Assembly: GCA_902783305.1 (NCBI GenBank)
Contig: CACZQU010000137.1
Location: 1 to 18,743 of the forward strand
From: an uncultured Lachnospiraceae bacterium
GTDB taxonomy: Bacteria > Bacillota > Clostridia > Lachnospirales > Lachnospiraceae
Length of the DNA: 18,743 bases
Direction of reading: 5' to 3'
Part shown: in pieces, positions 6,671 to 14,486 of the stretch
How positions within the stretch are numbered: the first letter of the stretch is position 1
How the letters are laid out: each line of letters begins with the position of its first letter
The notes under the pieces: generated by a model
Told to the model about the DNA's origin: nothing
The model's input: only the letters and a program-made list of their open reading frames with translations
Databases searched by the model: none
Made by a program: the position numbers and the translations under genes

Positions 6671-8548
6671 TTGGCTGAAAAGAAAGAGGTTAAGGAAAAA
6701 GGGAAGAAAAAGACGGTAAAGACAACAACTCAGAAGGCCGGAAGCAAGAAGAGCGTGGATGAGAACAAAAAGAAAGTGACAAAGAAGACGGCTTCATCCC
6801 GGGCAAAGAAGGTAAAGGAAGAAGTTTTGTTGACGCCGGAACCGGAAATCGTAATGGAAACCACAGCAGAAAAGATTGAGGATATTGTTTCTGTGCCGGA
6901 AGTGGAAGTGACTGCTCCTGCAGAGACAGTAGAGACTGTGGAAGAAGCTGCAAAAACGGAAGAGACGGAGAAAACGTCTGATATCCAGGAAGAGACTGCG
7001 CAGGTAATGAACATGGAGAAGGAACCTGATAAAGCCCCAGAGGCTGTTGAGCCTCAGACGAATGAAGCAGAAAAAGCACCGGAGCTCCCGACTCCCAGAA
7101 GAAGTGTAGCGTTTATCGGATCGGAGTGCTATCCTTTTGTGAAGACAGGCGGCCTTGGCGATGTCATGTATGCTCTGCCCAAGGCATTGATTGCCCAGAA
7201 CTGTGATGTAAAGGTCATTTTGCCGAGATATAAATGCATTCCCGCCAAATATCAGGAGAAGATGGTTTACCGGGGTGCTTTTGAGATGGATCTGTGCTCG
7301 GACGGACGTTCCTATTATGTGGGAATCATGGAGTATGTATGGGATGGAGTCGTATATGACTTTATCGATAATGAAGAGTTCTTCGGTTTTGGAAATCCGT
7401 ATACGAACCTGATTGATGATATCCCGAAATTCTGCTATTTCGGAAAAGCAGCTCTTGCTGCTCTCAACTATATGGACTGGACACCAGATGTGATTCACTG
7501 CCATGACTGGCAGGCAGGACTGGTTCCGGTTTATCTGAGGACGATGTTTGGAAATACTCCGGTGGGAAGAGCTAAGGTGATGATCACGATTCACAACCTG
7601 CGGTTCCAGGGAGTATATAATATCCCGACGATTCAGTACTGGTCCGGCCTTCCGGATTATGTCTTTAACAAGGACGCGTTGAAGCAGGGATATGAAGATG
7701 CCAATATGTTTAAGGGTGGTCTGACCTATGCCAATATGATTACTACTGTGAGTGCGACGTATGCCTGTGAGATTCAGACACCGTTCTATGGCGAAAATCT
7801 GGATGCCCATCTTCGTTATCATTCCGGGAAGCTCCGCGGAATTGTAAACGGGATTGATTATGACATGTGGGATCCGGCAAAAGACAATAAACTTGCTGAG
7901 CCATATGATCTGTCCAATGTCCTGGACAGGAAACGGGCGAATAAGCTTGCACTTCAGGCTGAGCTGGGATTGGAGCAGGACGAGAGTAAATTTGTCGTAG
8001 GCTTGATTTCCCGTCTGACAAACCAGAAGGGTCTGGATCTGGTAAACGCGATTCTTCCGGCAATGATGGATGGCAACACCCAGGTAGTTGTTCTGGGAAC
8101 GGGTGACGCGGAATATGAAGATTCCTTCCGTTACTATGAAGGCGCGTACAAAGGCAGCGTTTGTTCAAATATCATGTATGATGAAGGCAGAGCACACAAG
8201 ATCTATGCCGGCTGTGACGCGTTCCTGGTTCCGTCCCAGTTTGAGCCCTGTGGATTGACCCAGCTGATTGCCATGCACTATGGAACGATTCCGATTGTAC
8301 GGGAGACGGGAGGTTTGAAGGATACGGTTCAGCCTTATAATCAGTATTCCAATGAAGGAAACGGATTTACCTTTGACAGGTATGACGCAGGACTTTTGCT
8401 GGATGCGATCAACAGGGCAAAGACACTGTACTTTACCAACCGCTGGTGCTGGGACGAGATGGTGCAGAGGGATATGGCGAAGGATGTTTCCTGGGAAAAT
8501 TCCGCAAAGCATTATCGCTCGCTCTATGTGGAGCTGACACAGGGATAA
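6671..8548 (+). CDS. glgA: Glycogen synthase (ADP-glucose) with long N-terminal extension
   Basis: 625 residues against about 475-480 for ordinary bacterial GlgA. The GT5 catalytic part begins near residue 144 (SVAFIGSECYPF) and shows the ADP-glucose-binding KTGGLGDV (Lys158 onward), HCHDWQAG, ITIHNLRFQG, the second-domain SRLTNQKGLDL, and EPCGLTQLIAMHYG with Glu525 as the equivalent of the conserved catalytic glutamate. It elongates alpha-1,4-glucan in glycogen storage. The first 143 residues are low complexity: Lys/Thr-rich (2-55), then Glu/Pro/Ala/Thr-rich (56-140), with no signal peptide or known domain. The TTG start at 6671 has AGGAGG (6659-6664) six bases upstream, and the extension lacks stops or a better internal start, so it is probably translated. 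The next gene is convergent. Confidence 0.93.
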   Translation: MAEKKEVKEKGKKKTVKTTTQKAGSKKSVDENKKKVTKKTASSRAKKVKEEVLLTPEPEIVMETTAEKIEDIVSVPEVEVTAPAETVETVEEAAKTEETEKTSDIQEETAQVMNMEKEPDKAPEAVEPQTNEAEKAPELPTPRRSVAFIGSECYPFVKTGGLGDVMYALPKALIAQNCDVKVILPRYKCIPAKYQEKMVYRGAFEMDLCSDGRSYYVGIMEYVWDGVVYDFIDNEEFFGFGNPYTNLIDDIPKFCYFGKAALAALNYMDWTPDVIHCHDWQAGLVPVYLRTMFGNTPVGRAKVMITIHNLRFQGVYNIPTIQYWSGLPDYVFNKDALKQGYEDANMFKGGLTYANMITTVSATYACEIQTPFYGENLDAHLRYHSGKLRGIVNGIDYDMWDPAKDNKLAEPYDLSNVLDRKRANKLALQAELGLEQDESKFVVGLISRLTNQKGLDLVNAILPAMMDGNTQVVVLGTGDAEYEDSFRYYEGAYKGSVCSNIMYDEGRAHKIYAGCDAFLVPSQFEPCGLTQLIAMHYGTIPIVRETGGLKDTVQPYNQYSNEGNGFTFDRYDAGLLLDAINRAKTLYFTNRWCWDEMVQRDMAKDVSWENSAKHYRSLYVELTQG

Positions 8549-8602
8549 AAAACCGGTACGGTTCATTTATATCCATCTTCATAATACAAAAGAGCAAACA
8601 AC

Positions 8603-8632
8603 AGAAGACGGCATCAGCCGTCTTCTATTTTT
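8603..8632. terminator. Shared terminator between glgA and the lipoprotein gene
   Basis: AGAAGACGGC (8603-8612), loop ATCA, GCCGTCTTCT (8617-8626): a perfect 10-bp stem with ATTTTTAT following on the plus strand. The stop codon of the minus-strand lipoprotein gene (8614-8616) lies in the loop, so its last codons form part of the stem. Confidence 0.85.
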
Positions 8633-9762
8633 ATGATTTTGTATATGTTTGTCCGTGATGAAGCATAAGGATCTATGGTAATCCTGATCTGGCTTCCTTC
8701 CTCCAGGCTTCTGTAATCCTGAGGGACAGAATTGGTGTTGCCGGTAAAAAAAACTCCATCTGGTGTCTGTACGGATACAGTGTTTGCGGTTACGCCGGTG
8801 ATGGTACCCTGTAAACTGGAGGTGATTTCCGATGGCTTGATCTGGGAGGAATCCAGTCCACGGATCTGGTCGATAGTGATTCCTCCCAGGTTCTCCCCGT
8901 TATACTGGCCGTAGTAATATAATTCAATCACGGTTCCAGGCAGTATTCCGCATTGCGCGTAGAGAGGAGTAACGGAAAGATCCAGGCTCAGAAGTGCGTC
9001 TCCCCCAAGCGGCTTTATGGTAATCAGCTGTCCATTTACAGATTCAATGACAGCGCGCATTTTCCGGAGAACAGACGTTGATTCCGCCGGCTCGGTGGTC
9101 ACAGTCGGAAGATCCGGCGGCTCTGGCATTCTGAAGGATTTCTGGTCGGAGACACCTAGAATAGTGAGCAGGCTCCCGTCCAGAACATTTCCGGAAATCA
9201 GATGTTTTTTTCCCAATACTCTCAGATATACTGTCTTTCCGGTAGAAAGTCCTTCAGAAAAGCATGCTCTGCGTCCTGCAATCAGACAGGTCAGACTTTT
9301 TTTGTCGGAAGTGGTCAGCGTCAGGGCATTAGGAGTAAAAGCCTGAATTGTCCCTTTTATGGTATAGCGCTTCAGTTTTTCTTTTTTGTGGAAGGCATCT
9401 GTCACTTTTAACGCCTGTACGGAATCTGTCTGGTTACCAGTCATTTGTCCTTCATAGATGACGCTGATCTCATCTCCATATAATAAACCATTGGCACATT
9501 CTATCGAAGCGCCATAGAGATCAAAATCGTATAAGAGGCCATCGGATTCAAGGGAGAGCATACTTCCGTCAAAATATGAAAGCTTTCCAGAAACCTCATC
9601 CATATAAACCCGGACAGCAGCAGTTGACAAAGGAGGCTGAGCCTGGACATTGTCTTTACCGGAGAAATGGTCAATTACGCTGCCTGGGGTACATCCCCCG
9701 AGAAATAAACTGGCTGTTAAACCGGCAAACGTAAGAATCCATATATTGTTTTTCCTGTTCAT
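8614..9762 (-). CDS. Lipoprotein with four repeated beta-rich modules
   Basis: 382 residues from the ATG at 9762, chosen because GGGAG lies about 7 nt upstream; an in-frame ATG at 9786 lacks a ribosome site. The N-terminus MNRKNN, a hydrophobic stretch (7-21) and lipobox LGGC (Cys24) mark a membrane-anchored lipoprotein. The mature part has four modules of about 50 residues (about 58-106, 135-184, 235-286, 317-365). Each runs roughly: G-x-I/L, hydrophobic strand, L-x-L/I-x-x-x-DG, then G-x-x-I/V-x-I/L-x-Y or similar, as in GTIQAFTPNALTLTTSDKK and GTITGVTANTVSVQTPDG. The pattern recalls DUF5666-like repeats, but I cannot assign a family. A Pro/Thr-rich linker sits at 212-230. Role unknown, perhaps structural or ligand binding outside the membrane. 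Confidence 0.8.
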   Translation of the reverse strand: MNRKNNIWILTFAGLTASLFLGGCTPGSVIDHFSGKDNVQAQPPLSTAAVRVYMDEVSGKLSYFDGSMLSLESDGLLYDFDLYGASIECANGLLYGDEISVIYEGQMTGNQTDSVQALKVTDAFHKKEKLKRYTIKGTIQAFTPNALTLTTSDKKSLTCLIAGRRACFSEGLSTGKTVYLRVLGKKHLISGNVLDGSLLTILGVSDQKSFRMPEPPDLPTVTTEPAESTSVLRKMRAVIESVNGQLITIKPLGGDALLSLDLSVTPLYAQCGILPGTVIELYYYGQYNGENLGGITIDQIRGLDSSQIKPSEITSSLQGTITGVTANTVSVQTPDGVFFTGNTNSVPQDYRSLEEGSQIRITIDPYASSRTNIYKIIKIEDG

Positions 9763-9871
9763 GCTGTTCTCCCATGGATTGATCAATCATGTTCAGTTCA
9801 GGTGCTTTATGATCATTTTCTGTGTGATTGAATAGTAACGTTTGTGTGCTTTATGATTTACTCAGGAAAGC

Positions 9872-9877
9872 ATTATA
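9872..9877 (-). promoter_or_regulatory. -10 box candidate for the lipoprotein gene
   Basis: On the minus strand the sequence reads GCTATAATGC, a perfect TATAAT, about 110 bp before the lipoprotein ATG. No convincing -35 is seen at 16-18 bp. Confidence 0.3.
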
Positions 9878-10001
9878 GCATTAAACCAGGAGAAAATCGT
9901 AATGCCGGTTTATAGTCGGAAAAAAATATAAATATGCAGACAGATAAGATCAGATAATTAAAAACACAGAAATCAAACCGAAAATCAGAATAAAAAAACA
10001 C

Positions 10002-10029
10002 TTTACATTTTTCAGATATCTGATATAAT
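10002..10029 (+). promoter_or_regulatory. Promoter of tRNA-Val
   Basis: TTTACA (10002-10007), a 16-bp spacer and TATAAT (10024-10029) preceded by TGA, i.e. an extended -10. The tRNA begins 13 bp downstream. Confidence 0.8.
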
Positions 10030-10041
10030 AATATCTTGTGT

Positions 10042-10114
10042 GGAAGGTTAGCTCAGCTGGGAGAGCGCTCGCTTGACGTGCGAAAGGTCGCAGGTTCGAT
10101 CCCTGTACCTTCCA
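10042..10114 (+). tRNA. tRNA-Val (anticodon GAC)
   Basis: 73 nt without an encoded CCA. The acceptor stem GGAAGGT (10042-10048) pairs perfectly with ACCTTCC (10107-10113), with discriminator A at 10114. The D arm is GCTC/GAGC with AGCTGGGA. The anticodon loop TTGACGT (10073-10079) gives GAC, reading Val codons GUC and GUU. The T arm is GCAGG-TTCGATC-CCTGT. The outermost anticodon-stem pair (C10068 with A10084) is a mismatch, which is mildly unusual. Confidence 0.95.
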
Positions 10115-10124
10115 CTTTTTTTAT

Positions 10125-10150
10125 GACATCCTGTGGGATGTCTTTTTTTT
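10125..10150 (+). terminator. Terminator after tRNA-Val
   Basis: GACATCC (10125-10131), loop TGTG, GGATGTC (10136-10142), then eight T. A strong intrinsic terminator that ends the single-tRNA transcript. Confidence 0.92.
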
Positions 10151-10157
10151 GTCCAAA

Positions 10158-10208
10158 TTCATGGTTCGACCCGTCTCCGCGCGTGGCTTTACGGTTAATC
10201 CGTGAATC
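10158..10208 (+). repeat. Dispersed intergenic repeat, copy A
   Basis: Positions 10177-10207 are identical over 31 bp to 15034-15064 (CCGCGCGTGGCTTTACGG, then TTAATCCGTGAAT). The left part, ATTCATGGTT, matches the left end of copy B at 14978. The ends ATTCATGG and CCGTGAAT are complementary with one G-U pair, so the unit folds back. It sits between the tRNA terminator and the next promoter. Confidence 0.8.
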
Positions 10209-10301
10209 GTTCTTTTTTTTATTTTTTTCCCGTGTTAACCGATGAATTTAATGTCGGAAAATACAGGATGATCAGAAATACTGACAACTATTGCGGTTTG
10301 C

Positions 10302-10329
10302 TTGAAATAACCAGAAGTTCAGCTATAAT
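10302..10329 (+). promoter_or_regulatory. Strong promoter of the HRDC gene and its leader
   Basis: TTGAAA (10302-10307), a 16-bp spacer and TATAAT (10324-10329). Expected start of transcription is near 10336. Confidence 0.75.
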
Positions 10330-10334
10330 CCTTT

Positions 10335-10491
10335 CCATAAAGGGTACGTGTTAAAGCCTTATGGGAACAGGTACTCTCCGGGGCTGCGATTAACCGGATG
10401 CTGAAATGCACATTCCGGAAATACCGCATACCTGGTACCCATTGTGAAACCGGGATATCCCGTAGCTATGGAATCGTCAGGAGAGGAAAAC
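10335..10491 (+). ncRNA. Structured 5' leader of the HRDC gene, class unknown
   Basis: About 155 nt lie between the inferred transcription start and the GTG start codon. Long-range pairings are visible: GGGTAC (10342-10347) with GTACCC (10435-10440), CAGGTA (10368-10373) with TACCTG (10429-10434), TGCG (10385-10388) with CGCA (10425-10428), and CCGGA (10394-10398) with TCCGG (10414-10418). All are nested, and the 3' arms of the first three are nearly contiguous. A competing hairpin, CCATAA (10335-10340) with TTATGG (10359-10364) plus GG/CC, would use the same GGG. A 12-bp palindrome CGGGATATCCCG follows at 10451. I match it to no known riboswitch, 6S or SRP RNA. Confidence 0.5.
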
Positions 10492-11178
10492 GTGAAGGAT
10501 TATGAATTTGCCCGAAAGCTGGCCAGCTGGCTTAGAGAGAATATTGTAAATGAAGCACAGATAATGGAACCATGGGATATGTCTGACGAAGGAGACGAGG
10601 AGGATATCGACCTCAGCCGCGAAGCAGAGGAATGCAGGGTTGGTATCATACGGGATTCCGTCAGATATCCGCTTGCTTTACCCGATCAGAGGATGGAAAG
10701 AGGACTGTCTGTATCGGAGTCGGGAAAAGCATATCAGATGAATCTGAAGCTGGATCTGGAGGAACTGTATGAGGAATATATCGAACTGGGCTGGGGAGGA
10801 ATGATGAAAAAAACCAGGAAAATCCTGCGTACCTTTGGACTTCTGAAAGAAAAGACAACCTCAGGTTTTCGCAGTGCCCTTCCGCCTGACCGCAGAAAGC
10901 TGTTTGATGAATTGTGCGGTATGAGAAAGGAATGTGCCAGAAAAAGAGCTGTTCCGCCTTATGTTGTCTTTTCCAACAAAGCACTTTACGGTATGGCGCT
11001 GCGCCTTCCTGTTTCAGAGGAAGAAATGATGGATATCAGCGGTGTAGGGGAACGGAATTATTCTCTGTATGGAGAGCAGTTTCTGGAAATGCTGAAGACC
11101 GCCGCAGATAACTGCTCAAAGAATTATCGTCAGCTCCATGAAATAAAAAACATGAAGCTGACGACAAAAACAGTCTGA
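10492..11178 (+). CDS. HRDC domain-containing protein
   Basis: 228 residues from GTG 10492, chosen because AGGAGAGG lies just upstream with 5-nt spacing; the frame is open to a GTG at 10444, but that lacks a ribosome site. Residues about 135-203 form an HRDC domain (DRRKLFDELCGMRKECARK, then VPPYVVFSNKALYGMA, LPVSEEEMMDISGVGERNYSLYG). This is the nucleic-acid-binding helical domain at the C-terminus of RecQ helicases and in RNase D. No helicase motifs are present. The N-terminal 120 residues are acidic and helix-rich with no recognised fold (EEDIDLSREAEE). It probably binds nucleic acid, but the process is unknown. It converges on the adenylating-enzyme gene with a 25-nt gap and no clear terminator. 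Confidence 0.8.
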   Translation: MKDYEFARKLASWLRENIVNEAQIMEPWDMSDEGDEEDIDLSREAEECRVGIIRDSVRYPLALPDQRMERGLSVSESGKAYQMNLKLDLEELYEEYIELGWGGMMKKTRKILRTFGLLKEKTTSGFRSALPPDRRKLFDELCGMRKECARKRAVPPYVVFSNKALYGMALRLPVSEEEMMDISGVGERNYSLYGEQFLEMLKTAADNCSKNYRQLHEIKNMKLTTKTV

Positions 11179-11203
11179 TTTTGTTTTGAACAGAGCCTCC
11201 GGA

Positions 11204-12712
11204 TCATCCCATCTGCCGTAATGCAGCGCGGTCGATCTTACCGTTGAGATTATGAGGCATGGGATCGAGCCTGATCCTTTTACGGGGAAGCATATAGGCG
11301 GGAAGCTTTTCCTTGAGGACTTTACCCAGTTCCCTGCTTTCGATGGAGCCTGAATAGTACAAAAGGATCGCCTGACGGACGGAATCATAGATACAGGCAT
11401 TCTCCCGGACACCAGGAACCGCGGATACAGCCGCCTCGATTTCTCCCAGTTCGATTCTGTGCCCCATGTGCTTGATCTGAAAATCCTTGCGGCCAATGCA
11501 TTCCAGTTCACCGTATACATTGTAACGTGCCAGATCGCCTGTCCGGTAAATTTTTTCTTCATAAGCGTCATTGAGAGGATTTTGCACAAAAACAGCACGG
11601 GTGCGTTCAGGATCCTTGTAATAACCGTAGCTGAGGGATGCGCCGCGCACACAGAGCTCTCCTACCTGATCTTTTTCGGTAATGAGCCTGTTTTCATCGT
11701 CCAGAAGGAAGACGTCCATATTGGGGTCGCAGACGCCTATGGGAAGAATCGCCGTATCTTCAAACTCACGGTTGACGGCATAGCAGACGCAGCTGTTTGT
11801 CGCCTCAGTAGATCCGTAGCTGTTGAGATAGTACGCATCTGGTAAATGCCTCTGCCAGTCCTTGAGGACTCTTATGGGCATGATTTCTCCGCCAAAGATA
11901 ATTTTCGTGATACTGGACAGGTCACCGATAGAAAATGCATCTGTTGACGTAATCATATTGAGAGCGGAAGGAACCCAGTTCAGGAAAGTCACTTTGTTTT
12001 TTTCAATATATTCCACAAGCATAGCCGGAAAAGAAAACCAGGATTCCGGAATCATATGCATCTGAGCACCAGTACTGAGCGGAGAGAACATGTCGATCAG
12101 TGACATGACGAAATAAAACGGACACTGACAAAGCATGACATCTGACTCTTCTATCTTAAAAACCTGACGGCAGGTCGTACCGAGAAAATGGACCACAGCC
12201 CAATGGGAAGTAATGACGCCCTTGGGAGTGCCTGTGGATCCCGATGTGAAAAGGACATAAAGGACATCGCTGGGAAGAATTCTGCGTTTTACCGCTTCAA
12301 TCTGGGAAAGATTTACAGGAAGCTTCTGCAGTTCATTGTAGACAAGGACGGGAGTCTCTCCCGCTATGCCGGCGGCAATATCGGTATATTTCTCCGTGGT
12401 AATAATCGCTTCAGGAGAAAGGGTATCCATAATCCTCCGGATTCTTTCCGCCGGCATTTCCGTATCGATTATGGTATAGAAATTGCCGCTGTACGCAATC
12501 CCGAGAGTGGAAACGATGCAGTCACAGGTTTTATCCATGACAAGGGCTACCGGCTTTTTGAACAGACCTGAATGAATCAGAGCCTGAGCGACATGCCCGG
12601 CCTCTTCTTTTACTTCAGAAAAAGTGAGCGAGCGCTCCTGATCCACATAAGCGGTTTTATCAGGAATTCTTGAGGCAGTCTCATCCAGGTAATCAGTAAG
12701 TCTGGCAATCAT
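11204..12712 (-). CDS. Stand-alone AMP-forming adenylating enzyme (DltA/NRPS A-domain-like)
   Basis: 502 residues from the ATG at 12712, which follows AAAGGAG with 5-nt spacing; the frame continues upstream to 12823 but the extra residues are not family-like. ANL-superfamily core motifs are visible: A3 LFTSGSTGTPKG (154-165), A5 NSYGSTEATNS (297-307), A7 YRTGDLA (389-395), A8 GRKDFQIKHMGHRIELGEIE (407-426) and A10 NGKIDR with Lys492. Overall it resembles D-alanine-carrier-protein ligase DltA. However, the A4 segment reads CPFYFVMSLID, where DltA has PFSFDLSVMD: the Asp that binds the substrate amino group is Val202. The substrate is therefore probably not a normal alpha-amino acid. No carrier protein or other dlt gene is in view. 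Confidence 0.88.
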   Translation of the reverse strand: MIARLTDYLDETASRIPDKTAYVDQERSLTFSEVKEEAGHVAQALIHSGLFKKPVALVMDKTCDCIVSTLGIAYSGNFYTIIDTEMPAERIRRIMDTLSPEAIITTEKYTDIAAGIAGETPVLVYNELQKLPVNLSQIEAVKRRILPSDVLYVLFTSGSTGTPKGVITSHWAVVHFLGTTCRQVFKIEESDVMLCQCPFYFVMSLIDMFSPLSTGAQMHMIPESWFSFPAMLVEYIEKNKVTFLNWVPSALNMITSTDAFSIGDLSSITKIIFGGEIMPIRVLKDWQRHLPDAYYLNSYGSTEATNSCVCYAVNREFEDTAILPIGVCDPNMDVFLLDDENRLITEKDQVGELCVRGASLSYGYYKDPERTRAVFVQNPLNDAYEEKIYRTGDLARYNVYGELECIGRKDFQIKHMGHRIELGEIEAAVSAVPGVRENACIYDSVRQAILLYYSGSIESRELGKVLKEKLPAYMLPRKRIRLDPMPHNLNGKIDRAALRQMG

Positions 12713-12748
12713 AGATACTCCTTTATCTAAATGTGTAGTAAGGATCTG

Positions 12749-12898
12749 TGCATAAATAACCTGTACATCTGACTTGTCCAAATCCGCCCAGGGTGCATCG
12801 TCGTCAGTCATAGATGTCTGCATCGAATCATTCCTCTGCCTTGTCTGGACGAATTTATCCTATGTCCTCTGTTGTCCTCTGTACAGGTTATTTATGCA
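12749..12898. repeat. Perfect 19-bp inverted repeat upstream of the adenylating enzyme
   Basis: TGCATAAATAACCTGTACA (12749-12767) and its exact reverse complement (12880-12898) flank 112 bp. The inner arm lies 36 bp before the ATG at 12712, within the presumed 5' region of that gene. No target-site duplication is apparent outside the arms. The enclosed segment has a repeated GAGGACA on the minus strand. It could be an operator pair, an mRNA stem or a small insertion. Confidence 0.75.
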
Positions 12899-12941
12899 AA
12901 GCTCCTAGGTGAGAGATTGAACATCAGCATTTTGTCAGATA

Positions 12942-14486
12942 CTACGAACGCATGTGCAGGACATTAATCAGCAATATCCAGCTGAGTCCGTAGTATGTCA
13001 CCACAGCGACAAGGTCGTTGATTGTTGTGATCAAAGGCCCGGAGGCTACAGCGGGGTCTACTCCGATCTTGTGAAAAAACATGGGGATCAAAGTCCCGAT
13101 CAGACTGGAAATCATCATAGCGACCAGAAGAGAAAGGCCGATACAGGCAGAGATGGCAAAGGCGTCCCCTGCTGTCCTTCCCTTGGCGAAGTGAATATAC
13201 AATCCGACAAAAGCAACAGAAATCGTGCCCAGCAGCAGACCATTGCACAGACCGACTCTCATTTCCTTGAAGGTAAGCGCAACCTTCTGCTTTCCGGTCA
13301 GCGCTTCGTCCATGAGTACCCGGATGGTAACGGCCAGGGATTGTGTACCTACATTACCGGCCATGTCCAGAATCAGGGACTGGAATGCCATGATCAGGGT
13401 AAGCTGAGACACAACGGCTTCAAAGGAACCTACTACTGTTGAAACGATAAGGCCGAGTCCCAGGAGGGCAAACAGCCAGGGAAGTCTTTTTTTCATACTG
13501 TCGCGAAGAGGCTCTGTCAGATCCTCTTCCGCTGTCAGACCAGCCAGCTTTGCGTAATCCTCTCCCATTTCTTCATCGATGACTTCAACTATGCTCTGAG
13601 AGGTAATGACGCCGATCTGGTGGTTGTTGTTGTCAAGAACGGGAATAGAGTCTTCCGAATAGGCTTTGAGCTTTTCGATACAGTCATCGATGGTTTCTGT
13701 ACCGTATACATACGGATAGGAAGTGACGATCAGATCCTTGAGCTGTGTGCCCTGACGGGCGATGATCAGCTCTTTCAGATCGAGAGCTCCGTAAAATGAT
13801 CCGCTTTCATCGCTGACGAAAAGTGTCGAGATATTGTCATTTTTCTGTGCCTGGGAAATAAGGGAAGACATGGCTTCCTTGACGGAAAGATTCTCCCGTA
13901 TCAGGATATAATTGGTGGTCATCCGGCTGCCAATCTCATCCTCATTGAAGGATGCGATCAGGGTTACTCCTTTTTTGGAATCCTCGTCCATCAGATCCAT
14001 GATGAGTTCCCGGCGGTCCTTATCCATTCCTCTGAGAACCTCCACCGCGGAATCACCATTCATACCGGAGATAATTTTTGTCGCTTTCTTGACATCCATC
14101 TCTGCCAGAAAACGGATACTGTCGTTTTCTTCGGTATATTCCATGATATCTGACAGGACATCCGCATTAAGGATTCTGTACAGCTTCTTGCGTTCTACCG
14201 GAGTGAGATCCGGAAGAACTTCAGCCAGGTCATTCGCGTGGTAATCTTCCAGCCGGTCCCGCATGATACCTGGTGAGAGATTTCCCCGGACAATGGAAAG
14301 GATATCCTTCTGATAATCTGGTCTTCTGCTTGGTTCGTCTGTCTTTGGACTCTCTCCTGCTTCCGGCAAAGGAGTGGATGAGATGTCAGGCTGACCGTCC
14401 AGGGCAGCTGCGGGAGCCGGAAGGATCTGCGGGATTTCCTCTTCCTGCAGGGAGACATTCATTGGTTCTTTGCGTTCGTTTTCCAT
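12942..14486 (-). CDS. mgtE: Magnesium transporter MgtE
   Basis: 514 residues from the ATG at 14486, which follows GGAGGG by 4 nt; in-frame ATGs upstream are less well placed. Residues 1-58 are a Pro/Glu-rich tail, longer than usual. The cytoplasmic MgtE N domain covers about 60-185 (repeats such as LAEVLPDLTPVERKKLY). Paired CBS domains occupy about 187-310 (GALDLKELI, IPVLDNNNHQIGVITSQSIVEVI). The membrane domain (335-510) has five helices and the family motifs AGNVGTQSLAVTIR (376-389) and GVDPAVASGPLITTINDL (475-492). Asp478 matches the conserved selectivity aspartate of the T. thermophilus channel. It takes up Mg2+ and is gated by Mg2+ bound to the N/CBS domains. I see no M-box riboswitch upstream. 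Confidence 0.95.
   Translation of the reverse strand: MENERKEPMNVSLQEEEIPQILPAPAAALDGQPDISSTPLPEAGESPKTDEPSRRPDYQKDILSIVRGNLSPGIMRDRLEDYHANDLAEVLPDLTPVERKKLYRILNADVLSDIMEYTEENDSIRFLAEMDVKKATKIISGMNGDSAVEVLRGMDKDRRELIMDLMDEDSKKGVTLIASFNEDEIGSRMTTNYILIRENLSVKEAMSSLISQAQKNDNISTLFVSDESGSFYGALDLKELIIARQGTQLKDLIVTSYPYVYGTETIDDCIEKLKAYSEDSIPVLDNNNHQIGVITSQSIVEVIDEEMGEDYAKLAGLTAEEDLTEPLRDSMKKRLPWLFALLGLGLIVSTVVGSFEAVVSQLTLIMAFQSLILDMAGNVGTQSLAVTIRVLMDEALTGKQKVALTFKEMRVGLCNGLLLGTISVAFVGLYIHFAKGRTAGDAFAISACIGLSLLVAMMISSLIGTLIPMFFHKIGVDPAVASGPLITTINDLVAVVTYYGLSWILLINVLHMRS

Noticed and set aside
10036..10245. Open frame across the tRNA-Val gene
   Set aside because: It reads through the tRNA and its terminator, so it is a chance frame.
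12713..12823. 37-residue in-frame N-terminal extension of the adenylating enzyme
   Set aside because: The ATG at 12712 has a better ribosome site (AAAGGAG, 5 nt) and family-like start, and the extension overlaps the inverted-repeat arm. A weak AGAGGA before 12823 leaves a small doubt.
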